A stretch of 64,000 nucleotides of DNA from Bacillota bacterium (GCA_023389275.1 JAEWEN010000023.1:62001-126000); one strand, 5' to 3'; counted from the first letter of the stretch, positions 1 to 9,078 are shown. Notes: generated by a model not told the origin, from the letters alone. Translations and numbers: made by a program.

Positions 1-780
1 TGCTCTACTACTTCCAATAGCAGCTATTTCATTACTACCACTTTTTTCAACAAGCTCTACACTAGCTGCAGTGTTTGTATAAGGCACTTTTTCCCAATTA
101 TAGTTTTTCAAAAACTCACTACATTGACTAAGTCCTTGTGGATGAGAATATACCTTTTTTATAGTTTCAAAATTTGCGTTATGTGATGCTATTAAACTAT
201 GGTTTATTTTTATACACATTTCTCCAACCATACTAAATTCATATTTATCTAAAAGGTCATATACTTCAAGCACTCCTCCAGTTGATGAATTTTCTATTGG
301 AATTACACCATAGTCTATAGTTTTTTCATTTAATTCTTTAAAAACATCTTCAAAATGTTCTAAGGACTTTGTTTTAACACAATCTCCAAAGTATTCAGTT
401 AAAGCCTCTTCACTATAAGAGCCTTTAACTCCTTGAAATCCAACTACAGTATCCTTTGTAATTTTCATTCCATTTTCCTCAAATGAAGCATTTATATTTT
501 CATTTCCTAAAAGAAAATTTCTTTGAGATTGTCTACTTATTTCCATTAAAGAATTTAAAAACTTTTCAACTTCTTTTTTATATTCTTTTTTCTCTATAGT
601 ATTAAGATGATTTTCAATAATTTCTTCTTCTCTTTTTTTATTTAAAACTGCTAAGTTATTTCTTTTTTTGTACTCAGCAACTTTTAAAACAGCATCCATT
701 CTCATTTGGAAAAGTTTTAAAAGTTCATTATCTATTTTGTCGATTTCCCCTCTAATTTCATTTAAATCTAAGTCTGCCAT
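1..780 (-). CDS. pheA: Bifunctional chorismate mutase / prephenate dehydratase (P-protein), partial
   Basis: The reading frame starts at ATG 778-780 and runs off the left edge after 260 codons, so the C-terminal part (end of the dehydratase domain and the ACT regulatory domain) is outside the window. The first 90 or so residues look like an AroQ-type chorismate mutase (IRGEIDKIDNELLKLFQMRM). From about residue 110 the prephenate dehydratase domain begins with the family signatures GFQGVKGSYSEEAL and PIENSSTGGV. The enzyme turns chorismate into prephenate and then phenylpyruvate, the branch to phenylalanine. It follows aroC by 13 nt, preceded by an AGGGGG ribosome binding site, and is the last visible gene of the aromatic operon. 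The family is confident; only the C-terminus is unseen. Confidence 0.93.
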   Translation of the reverse strand, partial: MADLDLNEIRGEIDKIDNELLKLFQMRMDAVLKVAEYKKRNNLAVLNKKREEEIIENHLNTIEKKEYKKEVEKFLNSLMEISRQSQRNFLLGNENINASFEENGMKITKDTVVGFQGVKGSYSEEALTEYFGDCVKTKSLEHFEDVFKELNEKTIDYGVIPIENSSTGGVLEVYDLLDKYEFSMVGEMCIKINHSLIASHNANFETIKKVYSHPQGLSQCSEFLKNYNWEKVPYTNTAASVELVEKSGSNEIAAIGSSRA

Positions 781-793
781 ACCAAAAAACCCC

Positions 794-1879
794 CTAGCAT
801 TCTTCTAAAGCTAATAAATCTAGTATACATAATGCTGTTACCGCTTCTACTACAACTGCAGCCCTTGGCAGTATACACGGGTCGTGTCTTCCTACAATTT
901 CAAGCTCTGAATTTTCCATAGTAGATACATTAACACTTTTTTGCTTTTGTGATATAGATGGTGTAGGTTTTATAGCTACCTTAAATGTAATCGGTGCTCC
1001 ACTTGTTATCCCCCCAAGTATTCCACCATTATTATTAGTGTATGTTTTTATTTCACCATTTTCTAAATAATACTCATCATTAGCTTCAGACCCTTTCATA
1101 TTAGCTATATCAAATCCTTTTCCAAACTCTACACCTTTTACAGCTGGTATTGAAAACATTCCGCTAGCTATTATACTTTCAACAGAGTCAAATATAGGAC
1201 TACCTATTCCCCCTGGCATATTTAAAACAACAGTTTCTATAATTCCACCTACTGAATCTAAGTTTTCCCTCATTTTTAATATTTCATCTTCCATATCTTT
1301 TTCAATACTTTTATCTAAAACAGGAAGTCTCATATTTTTTAAATCTTTAATATCATCATATTTTACATTAACGGCATCAAAATCCTTGTCCTTTATATTA
1401 GAAAGTTTTGATATATGACTTGCAATATATATACCTTTTTCTTCTAATATTTGTTTTGCAACTGCTCCTGCAAAAACTATAGGTGCAGTAAGTCTTCCTG
1501 AAAAATGTCCTCCACCTCTATAATCATTAAACCCTTTATATCTTAATTTTCCAGTTAAGTCTGCATGTCCTGGTCTTACAATATCCTTTAAAAGACTATA
1601 GTCCCCTGACTTTGTATCTGAATTCCTTATTATAGAGCAAAGAGGAGTTCCTGTTGTTTTTCCTTCAAAAAAACCACTTACTATTTCATATTGATCTTTT
1701 TCCTGCCTTGGAGTAGACATTTTTGTTTTTCCAGGAGCTCTTCTTGCCATTTCAAAATTTACTTTGTCTAAATCTATTTCAAATCCTGGTGGAAAAGAGT
1801 CTACAACAACTCCTATAGCTTTTCCGTGGGACTCTCCAAAAACTGATACCTTTATTTTTTTACCTAACATCGAGCTCAT
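794..1879 (-). CDS. aroC: Chorismate synthase
   Basis: A 361-residue protein, close to the usual family length. It makes chorismate from 5-enolpyruvylshikimate 3-phosphate, using reduced FMN. Signatures visible are FGESHGKAIG near the N-terminus, RPGHADLTGKLRY with FNDYRGGGHFSGR around residues 100-130, and GRHDPC near the C-terminus. The ATG at 1879 has GGAGGAG 6 nt upstream. The start lies inside the end of aroA (20-nt overlap), which suggests translational coupling in the operon aroF-tyrA-aroB-aroA-aroC-pheA. Confidence 0.97.
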   Translation of the reverse strand: MSSMLGKKIKVSVFGESHGKAIGVVVDSFPPGFEIDLDKVNFEMARRAPGKTKMSTPRQEKDQYEIVSGFFEGKTTGTPLCSIIRNSDTKSGDYSLLKDIVRPGHADLTGKLRYKGFNDYRGGGHFSGRLTAPIVFAGAVAKQILEEKGIYIASHISKLSNIKDKDFDAVNVKYDDIKDLKNMRLPVLDKSIEKDMEDEILKMRENLDSVGGIIETVVLNMPGGIGSPIFDSVESIIASGMFSIPAVKGVEFGKGFDIANMKGSEANDEYYLENGEIKTYTNNNGGILGGITSGAPITFKVAIKPTPSISQKQKSVNVSTMENSELEIVGRHDPCILPRAAVVVEAVTALCILDLLALEEC

Positions 1880-3134
1880 GTACTTCTCCTCCTAATGCTT
1901 TAAAGTCTTCAAAAAATGTTGGATATGATTTTGTTATAGCCTGACTATCATTTATTATAATTTCTCCCATACATCTTGATGAAACAGCTGCTAATGCCAT
2001 AACTATTCTATGGTCATTCCATCCATCTACTTCTCCACCGTTTAACATAAACTTTCCATTAATAATAAGTCCATCTTTAGTTTCTTCAACATCTGCACCT
2101 AATTTATTAAGTTCACATCTCATAGCTTCTAGTCTATCTGATTCTTTAATCCTTACTCTTTCAGCATTTTTAATAATAGTTTTACCTTCACTAACTGAAG
2201 CAAGAGCTGCTAATGCTGGAACAAGATCTGGACACTGTGATGCATCTATTACTGAGCCATAAGTTTTACTTGGATGTACTATTATTCTATCTTCTAAAAC
2301 CTCTATTTTAGCTCCCATTGTTCTAACTATATCTATTATTTCTCTGTCTCCTTGAAGAGAATCTTTTCTCATATCAAGACATGTAATTTTATCTCCTAAA
2401 AGTCCTGCAACTATCCAAAATGCAACTTGAGAATAGTCTCCCTCTACTCTATGGTTTTGAGAAATATATTTTTGATTTCCCTTTATAAAAAACTCTTTAT
2501 AGTCTTTATTTTCAATTTCAACACCATATTGTTTTAACATATCTATTGTAAGGTCTACATAGCCTTTAGATTCTAAATCTCCAATAACTTTAATAGTAGA
2601 GTCTCCATTTAAAAGTGGAAGTGTAAACATAAGTCCTGTTATAAACTGTGAGCTTATATTTCCCTCTACCTCATAAACTGAAGGCTTTAAGCTGCCTTTA
2701 ACAGTTAAAGGTAATCCTTCTTTAGAGCTATATTTAATTCCTTCTTTGTCAAATATTTCATAGTAAGTAGTTAAAGGTCTTGTAACTAGTCTTCCACTTC
2801 CTTCAAAAGTAACTTCTTCATCTGGAATCATAGCTAAAGGTATCATAAATCTAAGTGTAGAACCTGATTCATTACAATCTATAATAGGATTTACAAGTTT
2901 TAATTCTCCACTTCCTTTAATATCTATACTATTTTCATTAAACTTCATTTTCACTCCAAGACTTTCCATTGCCTTGGAAGTTGCTATTATGTCTTTTGAA
3001 AAAAGAATGTTTTCTACTGTGCTTTCTCCATTTGCTAGAGATGAACAAATAATTGCTCTGTGAGATAAACTTTTAGATGGAGGTATAGTAACACTTCCCT
3101 TTAAATTTTTTGGAATTATTTTAACTCTACTCAT
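1860..3134 (-). CDS. aroA: 3-phosphoshikimate 1-carboxyvinyltransferase (EPSP synthase)
   Basis: A 424-residue protein that transfers the enolpyruvyl group of PEP to shikimate 3-phosphate. The N-terminal PPSKSLSHRAI motif, the SGSTLRFMIPLA stretch near residues 90-105 and the RIKESDRLEAM segment in the C-terminal half are standard EPSP synthase active-site motifs. The first glycine-rich motif reads SGSTLRF, where many enzymes have G(N)AGT(A)xR. That points to the class II type found in Gram-positives, but this is an inference. The start has AAGGAGG upstream. It follows aroB by 15 nt and overlaps aroC by 20 nt. Confidence 0.97.
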   Translation of the reverse strand: MSRVKIIPKNLKGSVTIPPSKSLSHRAIICSSLANGESTVENILFSKDIIATSKAMESLGVKMKFNENSIDIKGSGELKLVNPIIDCNESGSTLRFMIPLAMIPDEEVTFEGSGRLVTRPLTTYYEIFDKEGIKYSSKEGLPLTVKGSLKPSVYEVEGNISSQFITGLMFTLPLLNGDSTIKVIGDLESKGYVDLTIDMLKQYGVEIENKDYKEFFIKGNQKYISQNHRVEGDYSQVAFWIVAGLLGDKITCLDMRKDSLQGDREIIDIVRTMGAKIEVLEDRIIVHPSKTYGSVIDASQCPDLVPALAALASVSEGKTIIKNAERVRIKESDRLEAMRCELNKLGADVEETKDGLIINGKFMLNGGEVDGWNDHRIVMALAAVSSRCMGEIIINDSQAITKSYPTFFEDFKALGGEVHELDVR

Positions 3135-3149
3135 TTTTTATCCTCCTTA

Positions 3150-4217
3150 TTAATTAAAATCAATGTACTTTTCTATTTCACTAATGTTTATTTTCTTAAT
3201 ATATGAAGACCCTATTTCGTTTAAAAGTATTATACTTAAAGTTTTACCCATGTTTTTCTTATCAAGCCCAATAGTATTTAAAACATCTTCTTTATATTCA
3301 AGCTCAACTAATGTTGGTAGTGAATATTTTTTTAATATTTCTTTTATAGAATCACTTGTTCCTTCCTTTGTTTCAGAAAGTTTTTCTGCCATTTTACTTA
3401 TCATATACATTCCAAGACCAACAGCTTCTCCATGTGTAAAGCCTTTATAATCAAAGTATTTTTCTATAGCATGTCCTATAGTATGACCAAAGTTTAAAAG
3501 CATTCTTTCTCCATGGTCTTTTTCATCTTTTTCAACTACTTGTCTTTTTATATTGCAACATGTGTATATTACCTTTTCTATATAGGTATCAAGTTCTTTT
3601 TCATCATAGCTTAAAAGATCATCAAATAGTCTTTTGTCTTTTATACAACCATACTTTATAACCTCTGCCATTCCATCTGCAAAATATCTTTTATCAAGGG
3701 TTTTTAGTAAGTTCGGGTCTATATATACCCCTACTGGTTGATAAAATGCTCCAACAAGATTTTTACCATAGTCTGTGTTTATAGCTACCTTTCCCCCAAC
3801 TGAACTATCTACTTGAGCTAAAAGTGTTGTTGGAATTTGAACAAAATTTACACCACGTAAAAGTGATGATGCTACAAACCCTGTTAAATCTCCTACAACT
3901 CCTCCACCAAAAGCTATAATAAGATCACTTCTAGTCATTGAAAACTTAAGCATTTCATTTAATACACTTTCATATGTTTTAAATGATTTACTTTCTTCTC
4001 CAGGAGCTACTACTATTTTTTTTATTTCAAAGCCTTCTTTTTCAAGAGCATTTACTATTTTATCCCCATAAAAACCGTCTACATTTGAATCAGTAACTAT
4101 AGCTATTTTATTTGTTTTAGCAACATCTTTAATGTACTTTCCAATATCATTAAATAATCCTTTTTCTATATATATTGGATAACTATGATCAAAAAGTCTT
4201 ATACCTAACTTATACAT
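3150..4217 (-). CDS. aroB: 3-dehydroquinate synthase
   Basis: A 355-residue NAD- and metal-dependent enzyme that cyclises DAHP to 3-dehydroquinate, the second shikimate step. Visible features are the PGEESKSFKTYE stretch, the nucleotide-binding FGGGVVGDLTGFVAS segment, QIPTTLLAQVDSSVGGK, and the metal ligand region with NFGHTIGHAIE and HGEAVGLGM. ATG 4217 has AAAGGAGG 8 nt upstream and overlaps the end of tyrA by 8 nt, so the two are probably translated in a coupled way. Confidence 0.97.
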   Translation of the reverse strand: MYKLGIRLFDHSYPIYIEKGLFNDIGKYIKDVAKTNKIAIVTDSNVDGFYGDKIVNALEKEGFEIKKIVVAPGEESKSFKTYESVLNEMLKFSMTRSDLIIAFGGGVVGDLTGFVASSLLRGVNFVQIPTTLLAQVDSSVGGKVAINTDYGKNLVGAFYQPVGVYIDPNLLKTLDKRYFADGMAEVIKYGCIKDKRLFDDLLSYDEKELDTYIEKVIYTCCNIKRQVVEKDEKDHGERMLLNFGHTIGHAIEKYFDYKGFTHGEAVGLGMYMISKMAEKLSETKEGTSDSIKEILKKYSLPTLVELEYKEDVLNTIGLDKKNMGKTLSIILLNEIGSSYIKKINISEIEKYIDFN

Positions 4218-5070
4218 ATATTTTAATCCTCCTTTTCTTTTCCCCTGCCAACTCTAAATGACTACTTAAAGACACACTATCATCTTGTTTTATAGAATTT
4301 TTAAGTTTTGATATGTTTTCTTCAAATAAACTTAACTGCTCTATAACAGCATCTTTGTTTTGCATAATAAGTTCAGTCCAAAGTCTAGCATTTATATCTG
4401 CAACTCTTGTTGCATCTCTAAAACTTCCAGCTACAAATAGTGAAGTATCTTTATCTAATATATCACTATTAACAAGTGCCACAGCTAATATATGAGGAAG
4501 GTGACTTGTATAAGCTATAATTCTATCGTGCTGTTTAGGATCTATTTTAACTACATTTTTACAACCTATTGCATAAGCGATTTTTTCTATTAACTCTATA
4601 TTTTCTTGCTTATTTTTAGAAGTTGGTGTTATAAGATAATTTGCACCATTAAATATTGTTTCACATCCATTATCTATACCTGATCCTTCTTTTCCTGCCA
4701 TTGGATGACCTCCAATAAAGTCTACATCTTCTCTTATACTTTTGCTTACATTATTTATAATAGATTCTTTTATACCTGCACTATCAGTTATTATAGCCCC
4801 TTTTTTAAAGTACTCCATATTCTCTATTATAAACCTTTCAGTAAGCTCTGGATATACTGCAAGTATTACAATATCAGCGTCTTTAAGACACTCTTTTCCA
4901 TCTTTATAACCCTCATCTATAATTTTTTCCCTTTTAGCCTTATCTAAAGTATATTCATTTACGTCTATCCCTACAATTTTATTAACATTTATTTTCCTAA
5001 GTGCCTTAGCATAGGAGCTGCCTATTAACCCAAGTCCTACTATACATATATTAAATCTAAAATCCGACAA
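4210..5070 (-). CDS. tyrA: Prephenate dehydrogenase
   Basis: A 286-residue NAD-dependent enzyme that converts prephenate to 4-hydroxyphenylpyruvate, the branch to tyrosine. The N-terminal Rossmann motif GLGLIGSSYAKAL and the conserved GGHPMAGKEGSG, SHLPHILA and GSFRDATRVA segments identify the TyrA family. The length fits the monofunctional form without an ACT domain. The start is TTG at 5070, preceded by a run of Gs (AGGGGGG) 6-7 nt away. No better-placed ATG exists. A 10-bp hairpin lies in the gap between aroF and this gene. Confidence 0.95.
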   Translation of the reverse strand: MSDFRFNICIVGLGLIGSSYAKALRKINVNKIVGIDVNEYTLDKAKREKIIDEGYKDGKECLKDADIVILAVYPELTERFIIENMEYFKKGAIITDSAGIKESIINNVSKSIREDVDFIGGHPMAGKEGSGIDNGCETIFNGANYLITPTSKNKQENIELIEKIAYAIGCKNVVKIDPKQHDRIIAYTSHLPHILAVALVNSDILDKDTSLFVAGSFRDATRVADINARLWTELIMQNKDAVIEQLSLFEENISKLKNSIKQDDSVSLSSHLELAGEKKRRIKIYV

Positions 5071-5094
5071 GCCTATCCCCCCTAAATTAATACT

Positions 5095-5123
5095 AAGGGT
5101 TATCCTACTTTAAGATAACCCTT
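5095..5123 (-). other. Hairpin between aroF and tyrA
   Basis: Perfect 10-bp inverted repeat (AAGGGTTATC / GATAACCCTT, 9-nt loop) in the 62-nt gap between aroF and tyrA. It is not followed by a run of Us on either strand, so it is not an obvious terminator. An mRNA stability or processing element is one possibility. Confidence 0.5.
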
Positions 5124-5132
5124 AAAGTATAC

Positions 5133-6146
5133 TTATATTCTTTTTCCGTTAATTTCAGCAATGCCTTTTAGTGAATTTACTAATCTTTCAAAATCTTCTG
5201 GCTTAATTGATTGCTTTCCATCACAAAGAGCATTTGCAGGGTCATTATGTACCTCAATAATTAAACCATCTGCACCTACTGCAACAGCTGCTTTACTTAA
5301 AGGTTCTACCATCCAATTTAATCCTGCAGCATGGCTTGGATCAACTACAACTGGTAAGTGACTTAACTTTTTAATAGCTGGAATAGCACTTAAGTCTAAA
5401 GTATTTCTAGTAAAGTTTTCAAATGTTCTTATTCCTCTTTCACAAAGAATAACTTGCTCATTTCCTTCTGACATAATGTACTCAGCTGACATTAAAAGCT
5501 CTTCTATTGTAGCTGAAAGACCTCTTTTTAAAAGAACAGGTTTATTTGTTCTACCAACTTCTTTTAAAAGATCAAAGTTTTGCATGTTTCTAGCACCGAT
5601 TTGAATAATATCTGCATTTTCAGCAACTGCTTGTACGTAAGCTGTTGACATAACCTCTGTGATAATTGGAAGACCTGTTTCTTTTTTAGCTATATTTAAA
5701 AGCTCAAGTCCTTCCATTCCAAGACCTTGGAAGCTGTATGGTGATGTTCTTGGTTTAAACGCACCTCCACGAAGAACTGTAGCTCCTGAAGCTTTAACTG
5801 ATTTGGCTATTTCTACGATTTGATTTTCTGACTCAACTGAACATGGACCTGCCATAATACAGAATTTATCTCCCCCGATTTGAGCATCTTTAACTTTTAT
5901 TATTGTATCTTGTGGGTGAAATGCTCTATTTGCTCTTTTGTATGGTTCTTGTACTCTTAATATTTTTTCAACAGATTTATTTTGTTGAATTATACTAGCA
6001 TCTACCATACTTGTATCTCCTACAAGTCCTAATATAGTTTGTGTAACTCCCTCTATTATTTGTACTGAACAACATGGTGATTGAAGTTTATCCCTTAAAT
6101 TTAAAATTTCTTCCTTTGTTACATTTGGTTTCATAACTACTATCAT
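5133..6146 (-). CDS. aroF: 3-deoxy-7-phosphoheptulonate synthase (DAHP synthase, type I beta)
   Basis: A 337-residue enzyme that condenses PEP and erythrose 4-phosphate, the entry step to chorismate. Residues 1-70 form a small N-terminal domain; in the I-beta family (for example Thermotoga maritima) this ferredoxin-like domain carries feedback inhibition by Tyr or Phe. The barrel shows [40 protein letters not shown] and DPSHAAG. The start ATG 6146 has GGAGGTAA upstream. It is the first enzyme gene of the operon and lies only about 60 nt below an intrinsic terminator and an aromatic-rich leader peptide, so its transcription probably depends on read-through of that terminator. Confidence 0.96.
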   Translation of the reverse strand: MIVVMKPNVTKEEILNLRDKLQSPCCSVQIIEGVTQTILGLVGDTSMVDASIIQQNKSVEKILRVQEPYKRANRAFHPQDTIIKVKDAQIGGDKFCIMAGPCSVESENQIVEIAKSVKASGATVLRGGAFKPRTSPYSFQGLGMEGLELLNIAKKETGLPIITEVMSTAYVQAVAENADIIQIGARNMQNFDLLKEVGRTNKPVLLKRGLSATIEELLMSAEYIMSEGNEQVILCERGIRTFENFTRNTLDLSAIPAIKKLSHLPVVVDPSHAAGLNWMVEPLSKAAVAVGADGLIIEVHNDPANALCDGKQSIKPEDFERLVNSLKGIAEINGKRI

Positions 6147-6204
6147 TTCCTTACCTCCAAAAATCTATATATTACTTTTTAAGCTGAAAAGCTTTTTTAT
6201 AATT

Positions 6205-6234
6205 AAAAAAGGAGAACTCTTTTGAGTTCTCCTT
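6205..6234 (-). terminator. Attenuator terminator of the aromatic operon
   Basis: Perfect 11-bp stem (arms 6224-6234 and 6209-6219) with an AAAA loop, followed directly by six Us (6205-6210). It sits 35 nt after the stop codon of the aromatic leader peptide and 59 nt before the aroF start. Competing pairings are visible. Leader bases 6354-6362 (TTTTGAGTT) are exactly complementary to 6220-6228. A bipartite segment at 6321-6334 (CTCTT and GAGTT) can pair with 6217-6228, consuming the 5' arm and the loop. These would act as antiterminators when a ribosome stalls on the aromatic codons. The pairing model is an inference. Confidence 0.85.
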
Positions 6235-6268
6235 ATATAAATATCTACGTTTAAGTTAAGTCTGTCTT

Positions 6269-6439
6269 TTAATAAATAAACGACATCCTATTTTTCTTTT
6301 CAATTAGATTATATATTTCAAACTCATACAAGAGATTCTTTAATTTTTTGCAAAACTCAAAACCAGCGCTATAATAAAAGCCCCAGCTAAAATAAAAACC
6401 ATAATAAAATTGTTTTGCATTACTCTTGATGATTTCCAT
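6269..6439 (-). CDS. Aromatic-rich leader peptide of the aro operon (56 residues)
   Basis: The reading frame opens at 6454, but the ribosome binding site GGAGG overlaps that ATG, so the real start is the ATG at 6439, 9 nt downstream of GGAGG. Residues 11-29 read FYYGFYFSWGFYYSAGFEF: 6 Phe, 5 Tyr and 1 Trp among 19 residues. This is the classical signature of a ribosome-stalling leader peptide that senses charged tRNA. It lies between a strong promoter (6500-6528) and an intrinsic terminator (6205-6234), and the next gene is aroF for DAHP synthase. The likely role is in cis: starvation for Phe, Tyr or Trp would stall the ribosome, free an antiterminator and let transcription enter aroF-tyrA-aroB-aroA-aroC-pheA. 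A small functional membrane protein is possible but less likely given the context. At 56 residues it is long for a leader peptide. Confidence 0.85.
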   Translation of the reverse strand: MEIIKSNAKQFYYGFYFSWGFYYSAGFEFCKKLKNLLYEFEIYNLIEKKNRMSFIY

Positions 6440-6499
6440 TATCTTTTCCTCCATTGATTATTGTTTACCATTAATTGGTTTGTTAACTATGTTTTTTAA

Positions 6500-6528
6500 A
6501 TTTTATCACTTACAAATCTTTGTGTCAA
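6500..6528 (-). promoter_or_regulatory. Sigma-A-type promoter of the aromatic operon leader
   Basis: TTGACA at 6523-6528 and TAAAAT at 6500-6505, separated by exactly 17 nt. Transcription would begin near 6493, giving a leader of about 350 nt before aroF. No comparable promoter is seen between the attenuator terminator and aroF. Confidence 0.8.
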
Positions 6529-6540
6529 CATAGGATTTTT

Positions 6541-6595
6541 AAAAAATAAGCTTAAAACATATTTTTTAAAACAGTTTAAATATGCTATTAAGCTT
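6541..6595 (-). terminator. Terminator of the feo operon
   Basis: Long hairpin downstream of feoB: AAGCTTAA pairs with TTAAGCTT and CATATTT with AAATATG across a small internal loop, followed by ATTTTTT at 6541-6547. It separates feoB from the promoter of the aromatic operon. Confidence 0.65.
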
Positions 6596-6649
6596 ACTCT
6601 TTCTAAGAACACAATAAATTTTGAAAAATAATTTATATTTTAAAAAATT

Positions 6650-8803
6650 TTAAGATATTTTACTATTACAATTAGAAGAACATCCAGAACATCCTCCTTG
6701 GCATGTACCACTTTTACTATTTTTAAAGTATTTTACTCCAGTAAATATAATAAGTCCAATTATTATAGCTCCAAGTATTAAATTAACTATATTTCCAGAA
6801 CCTATTTGGAATATTAAAAATCCTACAATCCAAGCAAGTCCTGTTTGATATCCTATTGCTATAAATGTCCACTTCCAGTTTCCATATTCTCTTCTCATTG
6901 CACCTATTGCTGCAAAACATGGAGCTGCAAGAAGTGTAAATGCCATAAACGCATATGCACTAACTGGAGTAAACATTCCTCCTATATAAGAAAGAAGTGG
7001 AGTTGTTATAGCCTCAGGGTCTACTTCACCAATTCCCCCTAGTATTCCAAATGTTGATACAACAGCTTCTTTTGCTATAAATCCTGTTAAAGTAGCAACT
7101 GTAGCTTCCCAGTTTCCAAATCCAAGTGGCGCAAATATAGGTGCTATTGCCTTACCTAGTGAAGCTAAGATACTTTCATTTGTTTCAACCATTTGAAGCG
7201 AAAAATCAAATGACTGAAGAAACCATATAAGTCCTGATGCAAAGAAAATAACTGTTCCAGCTTTTATAATAAAGCTTTTTCCTCTTTCCCACATTTTAAG
7301 TAAAACACCTTTTGACTTAGGTAATCTATATTCTGGAAGCTCCATTACAAAAGGTGTAGGATCTCCTTTAAATATAGTATTTTTAAGTATAATTCCAGAT
7401 ATAATAATCATTACTATTCCTAGTATATAAATAGATGGTGCAACCCAAGCTGATTTTGGAAATAGCGCTCCTATTAAAAGTGCAAAAACAGGAAGTTTTG
7501 CTCCACATGGCATAAACGGTGTAAGCATTATTGTCATTTTTCTATCTTTATCGTTTTCTATTGTACGAGATGCCATAATTCCAGGAACTGAACATCCTGT
7601 CCCTATAAGCATTGGTATAAATGACTTACCTGAAAGGCCAAACTTTCTAAATAGCCTGTCCATGATAAAAGCAACTCTTGCCATATAACCACAATCTTCT
7701 AAAAGTCCTATAAACAAATAAAGTATCATAATTTGAGGTACAAATCCTAAAACAGCTCCAACCCCTGATATAATCCCTTTTACTACAAGTCCTTCAAGCC
7801 AAGGTGCTACTCCAATACCAGCTAAGGCAGTTGATGTAATTTCTGATAAAGATTCAGTGCCTCCTTCTATCCATCCAATTGTCATATCTCCAAGTGTTTG
7901 AATTGATATAAAGTAAACAAACCACATAACTCCAAAGAAAATTGGTAGTGCAAGCACTCTATTTGTAACTATTTTATCAATTTTATCTGATAATGTTTCT
8001 TTTACATTTGAAGATTTTTTAACTGATGATTTGCATATAGACTCTATAGAATCATATCTATTCATTGTAACAATGCTTTCAAAATCATCATCAAATTTTT
8101 CTTCTATTTTTTCTGCTATTTTATTAATACTACTTAAAATATTTTGTGGAATACTTATATTTTCTAAAACCTTTTCATCTTTTTCTAAAAGCTTTATAGC
8201 AGTCCATCTTATATTTTCTTTATAAACTGTATTATTTAAAATAAGGTTTTCTACTTCAAATATATATTCTTCAATATTATTAAATTTAAAGTATTTCCTC
8301 TCATAATATTTTGCATTTTTACACTCTTTATATATAGTATCAATAAGTTCTTTTATTCCTTTTCTATTAAGAGCAGAAAAGGTAACAACCTTAACTCCTA
8401 ATTTTTCTTCAAGTTTTTTTACATCTATTTTATCTCCTCTTTTTTCTACAATGTCTATCATATTAAGGGCAACTACAACTGGTATATCAAGATCTAGTGC
8501 CTGACTTGTTAAATAAAGATTTCTTTCAATATTTGAAGCATCAACTATATTTAAAATAACATCTGGTTTTTCATTAATAATATAATCCCTAGCTATAACC
8601 TCTTCCAAAGTATATGGAGATAGAGAATATATACCTGGAAGATCTATAATTTTAATATCTTTTTTATAACCTTTAAGACTTCCTTCTTTTTTCTCAACAG
8701 TAACCCCAGGCCAGTTTCCAACATTTTGGGTACCTCCTGTTAGTTCATTAAATGTACTTGTTTTCCCACAGTTAGGGTTTCCAAGTAGTGCTACCTTATA
8801 CAA
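6650..8803 (-). CDS. feoB: Ferrous iron transporter FeoB
   Basis: A 717-residue polytopic membrane protein that imports Fe(II). The N-terminal 160 residues form a small GTPase with G1 GNPNCGKTS, the WPGVTVE switch, G3 DLPG and G4 NMID. From about residue 280 a two-lobed permease follows, with GCSVPGIMASRT and MPCGAKLPVF in the gate motifs. The C-terminus carries a short Cys-rich tail (CQGGCSGCSSNC), a common feature of clostridial FeoB. The start is TTG 8803 with GGAGGGG upstream. It is downstream of two feoA genes in one transcript starting at a Fur-box-containing promoter. Confidence 0.97.
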   Translation of the reverse strand: MYKVALLGNPNCGKTSTFNELTGGTQNVGNWPGVTVEKKEGSLKGYKKDIKIIDLPGIYSLSPYTLEEVIARDYIINEKPDVILNIVDASNIERNLYLTSQALDLDIPVVVALNMIDIVEKRGDKIDVKKLEEKLGVKVVTFSALNRKGIKELIDTIYKECKNAKYYERKYFKFNNIEEYIFEVENLILNNTVYKENIRWTAIKLLEKDEKVLENISIPQNILSSINKIAEKIEEKFDDDFESIVTMNRYDSIESICKSSVKKSSNVKETLSDKIDKIVTNRVLALPIFFGVMWFVYFISIQTLGDMTIGWIEGGTESLSEITSTALAGIGVAPWLEGLVVKGIISGVGAVLGFVPQIMILYLFIGLLEDCGYMARVAFIMDRLFRKFGLSGKSFIPMLIGTGCSVPGIMASRTIENDKDRKMTIMLTPFMPCGAKLPVFALLIGALFPKSAWVAPSIYILGIVMIIISGIILKNTIFKGDPTPFVMELPEYRLPKSKGVLLKMWERGKSFIIKAGTVIFFASGLIWFLQSFDFSLQMVETNESILASLGKAIAPIFAPLGFGNWEATVATLTGFIAKEAVVSTFGILGGIGEVDPEAITTPLLSYIGGMFTPVSAYAFMAFTLLAAPCFAAIGAMRREYGNWKWTFIAIGYQTGLAWIVGFLIFQIGSGNIVNLILGAIIIGLIIFTGVKYFKNSKSGTCQGGCSGCSSNCNSKIS

Positions 8804-8847
8804 ACTTACCCCTCCTTTGTTAGCTTAAACTAACATAAACTTATAAA

Positions 8848-9066
8848 TTACTCTACAACTATATATTTAGCATCATCTTTTCGAATTGAAAGCTCATATC
8901 CTCTAATAGTAAGCTCTATAGGATCTCCAAGTGGTGCTACTTTTCTTACTAAAACCTCTACTCCTTTAGTAATTCCCATATCCATAATTCTTCTTTTAAC
9001 AGGTCCTGTAATTTCTATTTTTTGAACCTTTCCCTTTTCTCCTGGTTTTAACTGACTTAAATTCAA
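8848..9066 (-). CDS. feoA: FeoA family protein (second copy)
   Basis: A 72-residue SH3-like beta-barrel protein. FeoA proteins bind the cytosolic part of FeoB and are needed for ferrous iron uptake. The family pattern is visible: LKPGEKGKV at the start, RRIMDMGITKGVEV in the middle and IELTIRGYELSIRKDDA near the end. The start appears to be TTG 9066 with a G-rich binding site upstream. It lies 12 nt after the first feoA and 44 nt before feoB. Confidence 0.92.
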   Translation of the reverse strand: MNLSQLKPGEKGKVQKIEITGPVKRRIMDMGITKGVEVLVRKVAPLGDPIELTIRGYELSIRKDDAKYIVVE

Positions 9067-9078
9067 AACTATCCCCCC

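Noticed and set aside
6159..6204. Separate promoter between the attenuator terminator and aroF
   Set aside because: The short gap is AT-rich but lacks a TTGACA-like box at proper spacing from any -10 candidate, so read-through from the upstream promoter is the simpler view.
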